A stretch of DNA of 34,352 bases from Saprospiraceae bacterium (lineage in GTDB: Bacteria; Bacteroidota; Bacteroidia; Chitinophagales; Saprospiraceae), in NCBI GenBank assembly GCA_026993525.1, contig JALWSS010000223.1, positions 1 to 34,352 of the forward strand. Direction: 5' to 3'. The translations under genes were made by a program, and so were the position numbers. This document shows positions 1 through 7,651 of the stretch, piece after piece (the stretch's first letter is position 1; every line of letters begins with the position of its first letter). The notes under the pieces were generated by a model, which searched no databases, had not been told where the DNA came from, and saw nothing but the letters and a program-made list of their open reading frames with translations.

Positions 1-36
1 ATAGAGGGTTATGAAGGATTATAGAGGATTATGAAG
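1..36. repeat. GGATTATGA-type short repeats
   Basis: Nearly identical 9 to 10-base words built around GGATTATGA / GGATTATAG follow one another. The reverse complement of the same word (CATAATCC) forms tandem runs at 13826-13885 and 15722-15832, so this is a dispersed simple-repeat family of the genome and not a local accident. No coding content is seen. Confidence 0.7.
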
Positions 37-158
37 CCTGTCAGCCGCCCCGTCAGCCGCCCCGTCAGCCGCCCCGTCTGCCGCCCCGTCTGCCGCCCCG
101 TCTGCCGCCGGGCAGGCGGGCAGGCGGGCAGGCGGGCAGGCAGGCAGGCGGGCAGGGA
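37..158. repeat. GC-rich tandem repeats (CAGCCGCCCCGT and GGGCAGGC units)
   Basis: The left part repeats a 12-base unit, CAGCCGCCCCGT drifting to CTGCCGCCCCGT, about six times. The right part repeats GGGCAGGC/GGCAGGCG. The two halves are partly complementary (GCCGCC against GGCGGGC), so the stretch can fold into a GC-rich hairpin. It lies beyond the 3' end of the apbE/doxX transcript and could slow or stop transcription, which is inference. No gene is seen here. Confidence 0.65.
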
Positions 159-305
159 TTATAGAGGTTGTAAGTTATAGGTTGTATGTTGACCCAGGAA
201 AACTCTGTTCAACGCTGTTTTTAACTCCGGTTACTCTGTGGTTAAACAAGTTTAGAGTTTAGAGTTTAGGGTGTAGAGTGTAGAGTTTGGACCTGCTAGG
301 TCTTT

Positions 306-384
306 CATCACTCCTCCGATGCCTCGCGTCACGCCATCACGTGTCACGTGTCACGCCGTCACGTGTCACGCGTCACGCCATCAC
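306..384. repeat. GTCACGC/GTCACGT short tandem repeats
   Basis: Words of 7 to 10 bases around CGTGTCACG and CGCCATCAC are repeated up to the stop codon of the leftward apbE gene. The opposite-strand word (CGTGACTC) forms the longer array at 15590-15700. Between 159 and 305 there is only AT-richer low-complexity sequence (TTTAGAG / GTGTAGAG words) with no supported gene. Confidence 0.6.
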
Positions 385-1475
385 TCCACCAGCATTTCTT
401 CCACTCCGGGGGTGTATTTCACTTGCAGTTGTCCGTTTTCGTCGGAATAGATAAACAGGGCTTCGATGTCTTCCAGTTCATCGGCCAGGAGGTATGCCTC
501 ATCCAGGCCCATGACCATGAAGCCGGTGGCGAACGCATCGGGCAGCAGGCAGTTTTTTCCGAAGACCGAGGCACTCAGCAGGGTGCGCTTTTCCGGAAAG
601 CCGGTTTTGGGGCTGATGAAGTGGCTGTATTTCTGGCCGTTCACTTCGTAAAAATTTCGGTAGTTGCCGGAAGTGGAAACCGACATGTTCTGCAACTGAA
701 CGATGCGGGTGAAGTCGGTTATTTCAGCATCTGACTTTGGGGTGTTGATGCCGATGGTCCACAATTTTCCATGTGGGTTCAGGCCTCTGGCCCTGCACTC
801 ACCGCCAATGTCCACCAGGTAATTCTTGATACCTTTCCATTCCAGGTAATCGGCCACGGCGTCAATACCGTAGCCCTGGCCGGTGCCGCCGAAGTCCAAT
901 TGCACACCGGGTGAAGCCTTTTGCAAGATTACCGGCCCGTCAGCTGCTTTGAGGGACACTTTGTCGAAGCCGACGTATTGCAGCAGCGAGTCAATGGCCA
1001 GGCTGTCGGCATTGGTCACGGCCTTTTTCGGGGTGTAGCCAAAACCCCAGTAATTGACCAGGGGCATGATGGTGGGGTCAAAAGCACCGTTGGTGCGTGC
1101 GAAGACCACCCGTGCTGCCAGAAAATTGCGAAGAAAATGGGTGTTGGGCACACCTGCACAACTGTTGAGTTGGTCCAGGCATTCGGCGAAATCCCTGTAT
1201 TCCAGCCCCAGGTTCAGGCTTCGCTCTGCCCGGTTGAAACGGCTAATGGTGGAGCTGGGTATGTAAGTGGAAATCTCATCGTTGATGGCCAGCAGCAGTG
1301 AGTCTATCTCCCGGCTGAAATCCCGGTTGAGGCTGTCGTCGTAAGTCACCCGGTAATAGGTGCCCATTGTTTTTCCTTCGGCAACGAGGTACGATGAAGC
1401 TTGCGACTCCTCCGGCTCGTTTTGACAAGCCTGGAACAACAGAAGAGCGGTAGCGGTGATGAATAGTAACCTCAT
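381..1475 (-). CDS. apbE: FAD:protein FMN transferase (ApbE family), lipoprotein
   Basis: ApbE proteins transfer FMN from FAD covalently to a threonine of flavoproteins such as Na+-NQR or RNF subunits, using Mg2+, on the outer face of the cytoplasmic membrane. The 364-residue product starts with a lipoprotein signal (MRLLFITATALLLFQAC; lipid Cys 17). Family signatures follow in order: the MGTYY segment (residues 37-41), GAFDPT near 130, DFGGTGQGYGID near 194-204, VDIGGE near 221, VSTSGNY with SHFISPKTGFPE near 266-295, and PDAFATGFMVMG near 312. About 15 residues precede the GAFDPT helix that look like a small insertion. The ATG at 1475 was chosen over one 30 bases upstream because it gives a clean signal peptide and begins 4 bases after the doxX stop. 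The two genes look co-transcribed. The partner flavoprotein is not in this window. Confidence 0.93.
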   Translation of the reverse strand: MRLLFITATALLLFQACQNEPEESQASSYLVAEGKTMGTYYRVTYDDSLNRDFSREIDSLLLAINDEISTYIPSSTISRFNRAERSLNLGLEYRDFAECLDQLNSCAGVPNTHFLRNFLAARVVFARTNGAFDPTIMPLVNYWGFGYTPKKAVTNADSLAIDSLLQYVGFDKVSLKAADGPVILQKASPGVQLDFGGTGQGYGIDAVADYLEWKGIKNYLVDIGGECRARGLNPHGKLWTIGINTPKSDAEITDFTRIVQLQNMSVSTSGNYRNFYEVNGQKYSHFISPKTGFPEKRTLLSASVFGKNCLLPDAFATGFMVMGLDEAYLLADELEDIEALFIYSDENGQLQVKYTPGVEEMLVE

Positions 1476-1479
1476 TGGG

Positions 1480-1875
1480 TCAAATCTTTCTGTATTGTTC
1501 GTCAATGGAGTAGCGGCCGGGACCGGTCATAAAGATGGCAAGAAAAGCCGTCAGGTACAGCAGTCCCATCTCCATTTTTTTAAACGGATCGTCCATGTGA
1601 ACCACAAATACCGCCACGATCATGGTGATGATGAGCGGAATGGCAGCCCACCGGGTGAAAAGTCCTAACACGATCAAAACGGCACACACGGCTTCTGCAA
1701 AAGCGGCTAGGACCAGCGAAACTTCCGGACCCAGCCCGATTGGATCGCCAAACCTGGCGAGCTCGCCTGCCAAAACCCGGGCTGCCATGCCCATTCCGTG
1801 ATTGATGAACATGAGCCCTCCGAATGTAATCCGCAAAAGCAAAAGTGCCAGGTCGGATTGATTGGTGAATTTCAT
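1480..1875 (-). CDS. DoxX family membrane protein
   Basis: A 131-residue integral membrane protein with about four hydrophobic segments (near residues 8-26, 51-72, 76-93 and 102-117). The N-terminal LLLLRITFGGLMFINHG and the central LVLAAFAEAVCAVLIVLGLFTR resemble DoxX/DoxD-like proteins. These are linked to quinone-associated or oxidoreductive membrane functions, but the biochemical role is poorly defined. It is the first gene of a two-gene leftward unit with apbE, 4 bases apart. An AAGGAA ribosome site lies about 7 bases upstream of the ATG. The pairing with a flavin transferase suggests a respiratory or redox setting, which is inference. Confidence 0.85.
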   Translation of the reverse strand: MKFTNQSDLALLLLRITFGGLMFINHGMGMAARVLAGELARFGDPIGLGPEVSLVLAAFAEAVCAVLIVLGLFTRWAAIPLIITMIVAVFVVHMDDPFKKMEMGLLYLTAFLAIFMTGPGRYSIDEQYRKI

Positions 1876-2021
1876 GGGTGTTCCTTGATATTTGATTCTG
1901 AGAGTCCCCTGAAAAAAGTCATTCTATGTTGGAGTTGACTGCAAATGAAGTTGGTTGATCCCAACCCCGAAAACCGATCCGGAAATTCTGAGCGGATCAA
2001 CCTCCCAATCCCGAATCAAGT

Positions 2022-2066
2022 TCGGGATCGGGATCAACCCCTCTCAACAACTGAAGGCACTTTTCG
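2022..2066. repeat. Dispersed intergenic repeat, copy 1 (inverted copy at 10323-10365)
   Basis: The stretch reading GGGATCAACCCCTCTCAACA followed by ACTGAAGGCACTTTT reappears as its reverse complement at 10323-10365 with only a few changes. It lies between the divergently viewed ends of terC and doxX. The flanking sequence also carries a CCCGAATCAAGTTCGGGA hairpin (about 2011-2028), and a similar hairpin, TCCCGAAGGCTTTCGGGA, flanks the other copy. No open reading frame is credible here. Confidence 0.7.
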
Positions 2067-2085
2067 CAGTGCTCTCAGTCTGATA

Positions 2086-2922
2086 TCATTTCAACAGCCC
2101 CTCTTTGAGAGCCTCTTCTTCGGCCCCGTGCAATTGCACAGGTGTTTGCTTTTTTCGAAGACGCATGTTGAGGAACTCCACAAAGAGGGAGAAAGCGATG
2201 GCGAAATAGAGGTAGCCTTTGGGCACCGTGCCCACTTCCGTTCCGCCAATTTGCAAATGGCCGATGTGGGCCCCTTCGGCAATGAGCATGAAACCGATGA
2301 GGATCAGAAAAGCCAGCCCCAGCATTTGGATGGTGGGGTGGGTGTTTACAAAGCGGCCAACCGGCACCGCAAAGGCCATCATGATCAGTACCGAAATGAC
2401 CACGGCCACTATCATGATGACCAAAGCCCCGTAAATGCCGTTGGTCATCCCGACTGCCGTCAGAATGGAGTCGAAGGAAAAGACGATGTTGATGACGGTA
2501 ATTTGCAAAACGACCGCCGTCATCGTCGAAGTTTTTCGCTTCATTCCGAGGGCCTCGGCGTGGTCGCCTTCCAGTTTGTGGTGGATTTCCGTGGTGCTTT
2601 TGTAAAGCAGGAAAATCCCACCGGCGATCAGTATCAGGCTCTGCCCGGAAAATGCTGCCTGCACCAGGCGGGTGTCAATGGTGATCCACGGCTCACTCAT
2701 GGCAATGAGAACGGAAATGCCAAAGAGCAACAGGATCCGCAAAACCATTGCCAGCAGCAAACCGATGTTTGCAGCCTTTTTTTGTTTCTCAACGGGCAGC
2801 TTGTTGGCGGCAATGCTGATGAATATGATGTTGTCAATTCCGAGAACGATTTCCAGGAAGGTCAGGGTGAGCAGGCTCATCCAGGTGTCGAAACTCGCAA
2901 GGTTCGGAAGAACGAATTCCAT
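2086..2922 (-). CDS. TerC family integral membrane protein
   Basis: TerC-family proteins are multi-pass membrane proteins. Some members export manganese (Alx/MeeF type) and others are linked to tellurite resistance. From the ATG at 2922 the product has 278 residues and starts MEFVLPNLASFDTW, followed by the family hallmark TFLEIVLGIDNIIFISI with its acidic residues inside the first membrane segment. A second acidic membrane motif, INIVFSFDSILTAVGM, lies near residue 132. Six to seven hydrophobic helices are visible in total. A start 60 bases further upstream would add a non-conserved leader and is less likely. The gene stands 60 bases downstream of the alpha/beta hydrolase and may belong to that unit or have its own promoter. 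The substrate cannot be read from the sequence. Confidence 0.92.
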   Translation of the reverse strand: MEFVLPNLASFDTWMSLLTLTFLEIVLGIDNIIFISIAANKLPVEKQKKAANIGLLLAMVLRILLLFGISVLIAMSEPWITIDTRLVQAAFSGQSLILIAGGIFLLYKSTTEIHHKLEGDHAEALGMKRKTSTMTAVVLQITVINIVFSFDSILTAVGMTNGIYGALVIMIVAVVISVLIMMAFAVPVGRFVNTHPTIQMLGLAFLILIGFMLIAEGAHIGHLQIGGTEVGTVPKGYLYFAIAFSLFVEFLNMRLRKKQTPVQLHGAEEEALKEGLLK

Positions 2923-2982
2923 GTTGCAAGGATTTGCAGATGTATGTAGGCTCAAAAACAGGCGCAATGATACGAAAAGCAA

Positions 2983-3924
2983 TCACTGCCCATTGCAAAT
3001 AAAAGCGGTGACCCGCTCGATGACGGGCTTTTGCTTCACCAGTTGGAAATGGCCGAATCCATGCGTCACCAACATGCTGACGTTGGCGTGGTTTTCGAAG
3101 ATGCGCCCGGCGCTTTCAAAAGTGACAGCGGTGTCAGAGCGGTCGTGCACTACCAGCACTTTGTTGACATTGGCATTGGCCAGTGAGTTTTCCACATCCA
3201 CAGCGCTGAAGGTGAGGTGGTTGTAGTGGTTTTGAAGCATGTCTCTGAAACGCACCCTGCCGGGGCGGGGCATGGCAATCAGTTCCAGGTAATCGCTGAC
3301 CACCTGGGTGGTGCGGGCCGGAACGGCGATCAGCACCAGCTTGTCAATGCTGATATCCGGGGCCAGGTAGCTGAGCGCAAAAACCGTGGTGGCCCCGCCA
3401 AAGGAGTGCGTAATGATGTGTTTCACCCCGCCCGCTTTATTGATGACGGTTTTGACCGCACCAGCAAAATGCACCAGATCGGTGCGCTTGCCCTGGGAAT
3501 CGCCATGAGCGGGGCCGTCAAAAGTTACCACCCGGTAGCCGGCCTCCAACAAACCCGGCACAAAACTGCGCAGGGCGGTACCGCGAGACTCCCATCCGTG
3601 TACCAGCAGTACGGTTTCCTTGCCCGCTCCCCATTCGTATGCTTTCAAAACCAGGTTGTCGTAGGGGATTTCAAAAACCCTGGCGCTTTCGAGTATCTCG
3701 TCGGAATATTTGTGGCGGGCCCGGATGCGGGGGCGGGCGAAAATGGCCAGCGCCAGCCGTGCTGCCAGTGTGGGAAGGACCCATCCGGCCAGGCGAAAAA
3801 ACATCCGCAAAAGCACCAGCCCGAAAGGCTTGGGATGCGGATTGCCGGGAAGCGTCTCCAATTGAAAGTGGGGCAGCACTTCCAACTTCTTGTCAATGGA
3901 AATGGGGGTCATGGAATCCGGCAT
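2983..3924 (-). CDS. Alpha/beta hydrolase
   Basis: A 313-residue serine hydrolase of the alpha/beta fold. The oxyanion-hole motif VLLVHGW is at residues 105-111. The nucleophile elbow is THSFGG with Ser174; the usual Gly two residues before the Ser is Thr here. The likely acid is Asp264 (DRSDTAV), and the catalytic His is His292 (THGFGHF). A hydrophobic stretch near residues 36-62 could anchor it to the membrane. The ATG overlaps the stop of the futalosine hydrolase gene by one base (TAATG), so translation is probably coupled. The substrate is unknown. Its place directly behind mqnB might suggest a lipid or quinone-related ester, but this is only context. Confidence 0.85.
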   Translation of the reverse strand: MPDSMTPISIDKKLEVLPHFQLETLPGNPHPKPFGLVLLRMFFRLAGWVLPTLAARLALAIFARPRIRARHKYSDEILESARVFEIPYDNLVLKAYEWGAGKETVLLVHGWESRGTALRSFVPGLLEAGYRVVTFDGPAHGDSQGKRTDLVHFAGAVKTVINKAGGVKHIITHSFGGATTVFALSYLAPDISIDKLVLIAVPARTTQVVSDYLELIAMPRPGRVRFRDMLQNHYNHLTFSAVDVENSLANANVNKVLVVHDRSDTAVTFESAGRIFENHANVSMLVTHGFGHFQLVKQKPVIERVTAFICNGQ

Positions 3925-4601
3925 TACAGTTGGCTTTTGATGGTTTCCAACATCTCGAGCAGGGTCTGGTTCAGGGCATCTATCGCCTTCGGCAAATCCC
4001 AGTTGTCCCTGTTTCTCGGTTCCACAATGTTGGAGATGGAGCGCAGTTCCAGAAAAGGTTGCCCGGCGAGCAGACAGGCGTAAAAAAACGCAGCGCCTTC
4101 CATGCTTTCCACATCGGCGTCGTACTTCCTTCTGATGGCTGCGATGCTTTTTTCGGAGCCGTGCACCTTGTTCACGGTCAGCCCTTTTGCCGAAGGTAAA
4201 AAATCAGATGCACCGGCGGGGTTCAGCATTTTCCCTTCGGTAAACGGGGGTGCTGACCGGTCGGCAAGTTCCATTTCAAAAACATCCGTGAGGTGCCCGT
4301 CCTTTTGCTCCACCCCCAGGTCTCCAAACTGTTCCGAAACCACATTGAAGACAGTTCCCAACGCCACATCCGGACTGAATGCGCCGCCGATGCCCGCCTG
4401 AATGGCCAGGTCAAATTTTTGTTTCGCAAATGTCTGACCCAAGACAAAGGCTGTGGCCGTGCTTCCAACTCCGGTAATCAGGGTTTGAACCTCCAGCAAA
4501 CCGAAAAACAGGGAATTCTCCCGTTGCACCGCATGCTCTCCGAGGTGCTTCATCGTGGGTGCAATCTCAAAAGGCGTGGCACTGACAACGAGGACCTTCA
4601 T
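3924..4601 (-). CDS. mqnB: Futalosine hydrolase (MqnB)
   Basis: MqnB cleaves futalosine to hypoxanthine and dehypoxanthine futalosine in the chorismate-to-menaquinone futalosine pathway. The 225-residue product is a nucleoside-phosphorylase-fold nucleosidase: start MKVLVVSATPFEIAPT, glycine-rich ITGVGSTATA (42-51), IQAGIGGAF (67-75), the ESMEGAA nucleoside-binding motif (165-171) and RSISN...RDNWD (187-202). The last is typical of MqnB and separates it from MTA/SAH nucleosidases, which are the main alternative. The ATG at 4601 was chosen because the preceding hydroxylase gene stops at 4603, leaving a one-base gap, and because family members begin at this point. The rest of the pathway is not in the window. 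Confidence 0.87.
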   Translation of the reverse strand: MKVLVVSATPFEIAPTMKHLGEHAVQRENSLFFGLLEVQTLITGVGSTATAFVLGQTFAKQKFDLAIQAGIGGAFSPDVALGTVFNVVSEQFGDLGVEQKDGHLTDVFEMELADRSAPPFTEGKMLNPAGASDFLPSAKGLTVNKVHGSEKSIAAIRRKYDADVESMEGAAFFYACLLAGQPFLELRSISNIVEPRNRDNWDLPKAIDALNQTLLEMLETIKSQL

Positions 4602-4602
4602 G

Positions 4603-5388
4603 TCAGGCAGCGGGTTTTTGGGTGCCAATGTCTTTGGTCACTTCGGCTTTCCTGATCACTTTGGTCAGTCGCTTGCTGCGGGCCAAAAGGTTGAACATCT
4701 TGCGGTTCAATGTTCTGACCCAGCCGGGAAGGCCCTGGTCCCTGTAAACATCGCAGAAGAGAACCACGCGGCGGTTGGAGCTCTTGTTCCAGACTTCGTG
4801 GACGTAGGTGTCGTCGAAAAGGACGTCTTCCCCTTCCTTCCAGGAGTATTTCTCTCCACCAACCACGATGTAGCAGGGTGCATCAGTCGGCACGATGAGG
4901 CCGAGGTGGTACCGCAAAACAGCTTTGAAGAAGCCCATGTGGGGCGGAATGTGTTTTCCGCCGTCCAGAATGCTGAACATGGCCGTGGTGATCTGAGGGG
5001 TTTGTTTCAGCAGTGCCGTGGTTTTCGGCACCCTGGCGGCGTTGCTGTCGAGCCATTTGTCATAGGCCTTGATGATGAAGGTGCGCCAGGGCACGTTGTC
5101 TTTGGCGCTTATGAAGCGCTGTATGTTATCCACTTCGTGGAATTTGGGGATGTTGTCGGCATCTTTGAGCACTTCGAGCAATTCATCCCGGATAACTTCC
5201 CAGTTGTCGCGCAAAAGCTTGTGCTGGGGGAAGTGCTCTTCCACCGGAACATACGGCGGGTTTTTGACGAAGAGCTTAATAAAAGTTGTGTAAGGCAAAG
5301 TCAGTAAGGCCGGTTGTACAAAATAGGCAATGACCAGCAGGACAATGATTGCAAGAATGGCGAATCCGAGAATTTTCAAAATGATCAT
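4603..5388 (-). CDS. Aspartyl/asparaginyl beta-hydroxylase family protein
   Basis: A 261-residue protein with one N-terminal membrane anchor (residues 2-24), followed by a 2-oxoglutarate/Fe(II) hydroxylase domain of the AspH/LpxO type. Key segments are HIPPHMGFFKAVLRYHLGL (146-164) and GEDVLFDDTYVHEVWN (186-201), then RRVVLFCDVYR (206-216). His161 and His197 are the probable iron ligands, and the following Arg would bind 2-oxoglutarate. Relatives hydroxylate protein Asp/Asn, or lipid A acyl chains (LpxO), so the substrate is open; the membrane anchor fits a lipid or a membrane-proximal substrate. It is first of a very tight three-gene unit with mqnB (1-base gap) and the alpha/beta hydrolase (1-base overlap). 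Confidence 0.87.
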   Translation of the reverse strand: MIILKILGFAILAIIVLLVIAYFVQPALLTLPYTTFIKLFVKNPPYVPVEEHFPQHKLLRDNWEVIRDELLEVLKDADNIPKFHEVDNIQRFISAKDNVPWRTFIIKAYDKWLDSNAARVPKTTALLKQTPQITTAMFSILDGGKHIPPHMGFFKAVLRYHLGLIVPTDAPCYIVVGGEKYSWKEGEDVLFDDTYVHEVWNKSSNRRVVLFCDVYRDQGLPGWVRTLNRKMFNLLARSKRLTKVIRKAEVTKDIGTQKPAA

Positions 5389-5608
5389 GTTCTCACAGTT
5401 TTGTTACAAGTGATGTGTTTGAACCACGCTTCCGCTGTTCAGGGAGGTGGTTTTGTGTCATAAGCATTCCTGTCCTTACTACACCTGACACGAAGTGGTT
5501 TGAGAATATCCCCCACTTACGTCGGGCACGAATGGGGAGCTTGTGTCCCGATGCCGATGCCGCATCGGCTCCGGAGTCGCTGCACAAACCACTTCGCTTT
5601 GAGGATAC
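5389..5608. other. Intergenic region with nested inverted repeats
   Basis: This 220-base gap holds a perfect 12-base inverted repeat, CGAAGTGGTTTG at 5491-5502 and CAAACCACTTCG at 5585-5596. Nested inside it is a perfect 8-base-arm palindrome, GCCGATGC-C-GCATCGGC, at 5553-5569. No U-tract follows the arms, so a simple rho-independent terminator is not obvious. It may be a mobile-repeat remnant or an RNA structure ahead of the hydroxylase gene. Two short frames read across it but show no recognisable protein. Confidence 0.6.
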
Positions 5609-6547
5609 CTATCTTATCAAGAATAATTCTACTGCGTTTTGCGAGAGTCTGGTTCCTTTGACAAACCCCGGTTTTTGAACCAGTTGCAGAGGAACAAAAG
5701 CGCTGTTGGGGTCTTTTCCGATTTCACTTTCAATGACTGCCACCGTAAAGTCACTTTCCGAAATATCCCTGGCAGCGCTCAGTTTTGTGATGCACTTGAG
5801 TGTTACCGTCTTTGGTAGCAGTTCGTAATCGCCGAGTTCTTCGGGCACACTCACGGACAAGTTAAACTCCAACTCGGTAAATTGTTCAACCGGGATGGAA
5901 ACAAAAACTTTTTTCCTGTGGAGTTGGACCTGTTCAGGTTCCGGTTGCAGGAGTTCCACTTCTGTGCGCAATGAACGGTTGACCCCTGAGGTGATAAAAG
6001 GCACCGTGTGTACGGCTTCCACCCGGGCCAGTTGTTCCTCCGGGCCGGTGAGGATGATGCTATCAGGTGAAAGGCTGATGTCTCCGGCCACGAAGAAGTC
6101 TCTGGCAAGATTGATCTGGTTGTCAAACACCACCGGCACCACCCTGGTGGCAGTTGAATCGAGCGAGAACAACAGGTAATTTCTATTGGCGCTCACCACC
6201 GGCAATCCGATTTCTGAAGACAACAGTTGAAACAACTCCTCTCTTTCAATGATCCTCGACCCATAGGCCTGTAGGTCAATGTCCAGCTTGTATTGACCCG
6301 TTTTGAAAAGGTAACGCATCAGTTTCCAGCCGGTTCCCTTGACCACCGCTTCCAGTTCATTGGGTGGTGATTGTGTAAGTGCCATACCGGCCGGGACTTT
6401 GAATTCCAGTTTAACCGTTCTGGGCTGTTCGTAGGTCTTGGAAAACTGGATGACCAACCAGAGTGTCAACGACAAGCCAAAACAAAGCAGCAAGGCAAAG
6501 TTGTCTTGCCTGAGTTTTGAAATGATCTTGTCATAGGTGCGCTTCAT
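5609..6547 (-). CDS. YbbR-like domain protein (CdaR-like)
   Basis: A 312-residue protein with a short cytoplasmic N-terminus, one membrane segment (about residues 18-34, LLLCFGLSLTLWLVIQF) and an extracytoplasmic part made of YbbR-like beta repeats (VPVVFDNQINLARDFFVAGDISLSPDSIILTGPEEQLARV near 136-175). In Firmicutes, YbbR/CdaR regulates the c-di-AMP cyclase CdaA. In Bacteroidota the gene is usually found next to yajC and often coaE, and its role is not settled. Here it lies 17 bases after yajC on the same strand, but no coaE follows. Identification rests on overall pattern and on the conserved neighbourhood. Confidence 0.8.
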   Translation of the reverse strand: MKRTYDKIISKLRQDNFALLLCFGLSLTLWLVIQFSKTYEQPRTVKLEFKVPAGMALTQSPPNELEAVVKGTGWKLMRYLFKTGQYKLDIDLQAYGSRIIEREELFQLLSSEIGLPVVSANRNYLLFSLDSTATRVVPVVFDNQINLARDFFVAGDISLSPDSIILTGPEEQLARVEAVHTVPFITSGVNRSLRTEVELLQPEPEQVQLHRKKVFVSIPVEQFTELEFNLSVSVPEELGDYELLPKTVTLKCITKLSAARDISESDFTVAVIESEIGKDPNSAFVPLQLVQKPGFVKGTRLSQNAVELFLIR

Positions 6548-6564
6548 TGGCGGACTGGTTCAAG

Positions 6565-6894
6565 TCATTCACCGGAGTTTTCCTGTTTGTTCATGGCATC
6601 CGTCATCTCTTTGCTGACAGCGCTTTTGAGTACCCGGATGAAGTTTTTGGTTCCCACCTCGATGGTCACGATGTCGCCATCTATTTTGTTGATCTTGCCA
6701 ATGATGCCGCTGGAGGTAACTACGGTCTGCCCCTTTTCGAGGCTGTTCAGGAAGTTGTTCTGCTCACGCTGCCTTTTGGACTGCGGCCTGATGATGAACA
6801 ACCAGAAAACGAGAATGATAAGACCGAAAAAAATGAGGTTGAACATACCGGCGTTGCCGCCGCCGCCCCCCTGAAGAAAAATGAATGTCTGCAT
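6565..6894 (-). CDS. yajC: Preprotein translocase subunit YajC
   Basis: YajC is a small single-pass membrane protein that associates with SecDF at the Sec translocon. The 109-residue product has a short periplasmic glycine-rich N-terminus and one membrane helix (about 18-37, FNLIFFGLIILVFWLFII). Next come the conserved RPQSKRQREQNNFLNSLEKG and the cytoplasmic TVVTSSGIIGKINKIDGD beta domain. Length and order match the family exactly. It sits 29 bases after the DUF1573 gene and 17 bases before the YbbR-like gene, an arrangement typical of Bacteroidota. Confidence 0.95.
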   Translation of the reverse strand: MQTFIFLQGGGGGNAGMFNLIFFGLIILVFWLFIIRPQSKRQREQNNFLNSLEKGQTVVTSSGIIGKINKIDGDIVTIEVGTKNFIRVLKSAVSKEMTDAMNKQENSGE

Positions 6895-6923
6895 GACGTG
6901 CGTTTTTAGGTTTTACGTGTTTG

Positions 6924-7421
6924 TTATTGATTTGCCTCATTGACAAATCCCCGAAGATAGATCCTCGTTGCCGAAGGATAGGTGTTTGCGGTGATCGTTA
7001 CGGGTTTTTCCTGAAATCCCGATTTTCCGGATGTGTTGAATTCAACAGCGATCTCTCCGCTTTCTCCAGGTTCAATGAAGTTTTTGGGCCATTTGGGAAT
7101 GGTGCAGCCACAGGTTGATTTTGCATTGTTGATCAGCAAAGGCACCTTTCCGGTATTGGTGAATTTGAAAATGTGTTTGACCACATCGCCCTCTTTCACT
7201 TCGCCAAAATTGTACTCCGATTCTTCAAAGGTCATTTTGGCCACATTCACGGTGTCCACGGTGCCATCGGCATTGACCGGGTTGCGGATGATCTGGCTGA
7301 TCTTGCCCCCGGTTTTGATGGTGTCAATGGAATCGCTTTCGGTGTCGTTGGCACAGGCTGCAAACAGTGCCGTGGCCATTGCTGAAAACAAAGCAATTTT
7401 GAAAAATGTCCTCGGGTTCAT
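6924..7421 (-). CDS. DUF1573 domain lipoprotein
   Basis: A 165-residue exported protein. The N-terminus is a lipoprotein signal ending LFAAC (Cys22). The DUF1573 domain covers about residues 60-160: FEESEYNFGEVKEGDVVKHIF, the NAKSTCGCTIPKWP turn with two close cysteines, and an immunoglobulin-like ending with VEFNTSGKSGFQEKPVTI. DUF1573 proteins are very common in Bacteroidota and have no established function. The gene heads the DUF1573-yajC-ybbR unit. A purine-rich AAGAAGGAA site lies about 8 bases upstream of the start codon, and a TAAATTTG promoter element is further upstream. Confidence 0.92.
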   Translation of the reverse strand: MNPRTFFKIALFSAMATALFAACANDTESDSIDTIKTGGKISQIIRNPVNADGTVDTVNVAKMTFEESEYNFGEVKEGDVVKHIFKFTNTGKVPLLINNAKSTCGCTIPKWPKNFIEPGESGEIAVEFNTSGKSGFQEKPVTITANTYPSATRIYLRGFVNEANQ

Positions 7422-7447
7422 GTCAGTGTTCCTTCTTTGATCAGGTG

Positions 7448-7455
7448 CAAATTTA
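7448..7455 (-). promoter_or_regulatory. Putative Bacteroidota -7 element (TAAATTTG)
   Basis: On the minus strand the sequence reads TAAATTTG, a full match to the Bacteroidota -7 consensus TAnnTTTG, about 27 bases upstream of the DUF1573 start codon. No convincing TTTG/TTG -33 element at the standard 19-21 base spacing is seen, so this rests on the -7 box and its position alone. Confidence 0.4.
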
Positions 7456-7651
7456 TTCGCACCGCAATAGTAAGTGAAGCAGGTCTTATTTCCTCAGTCA
7501 ACCGGACGGTTTCCGCCCGCACCTGCAAATGTACCACCTGCTGTTCTTCTGCAAAATCACAGGTGCGTTTCACCGGAAGAAAGTGCCGGCGCCCGCAACA
7601 AGCATTGGAGGAATAATCTTTGTCTTGGTTGAGAAGGTAAAACCTTTATCC

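Noticed and set aside
1945-2949. Plus-strand open frame of 334 codons opposite terC
   Set aside because: Antisense to a highly conserved membrane protein; begins in a dispersed repeat; sequence is His/Asp/Gln-rich without any motif.
5393-5678. Short frames on both strands in the hydroxylase/YbbR gap
   Set aside because: They run through inverted repeats and into the YbbR-like gene; no protein features.
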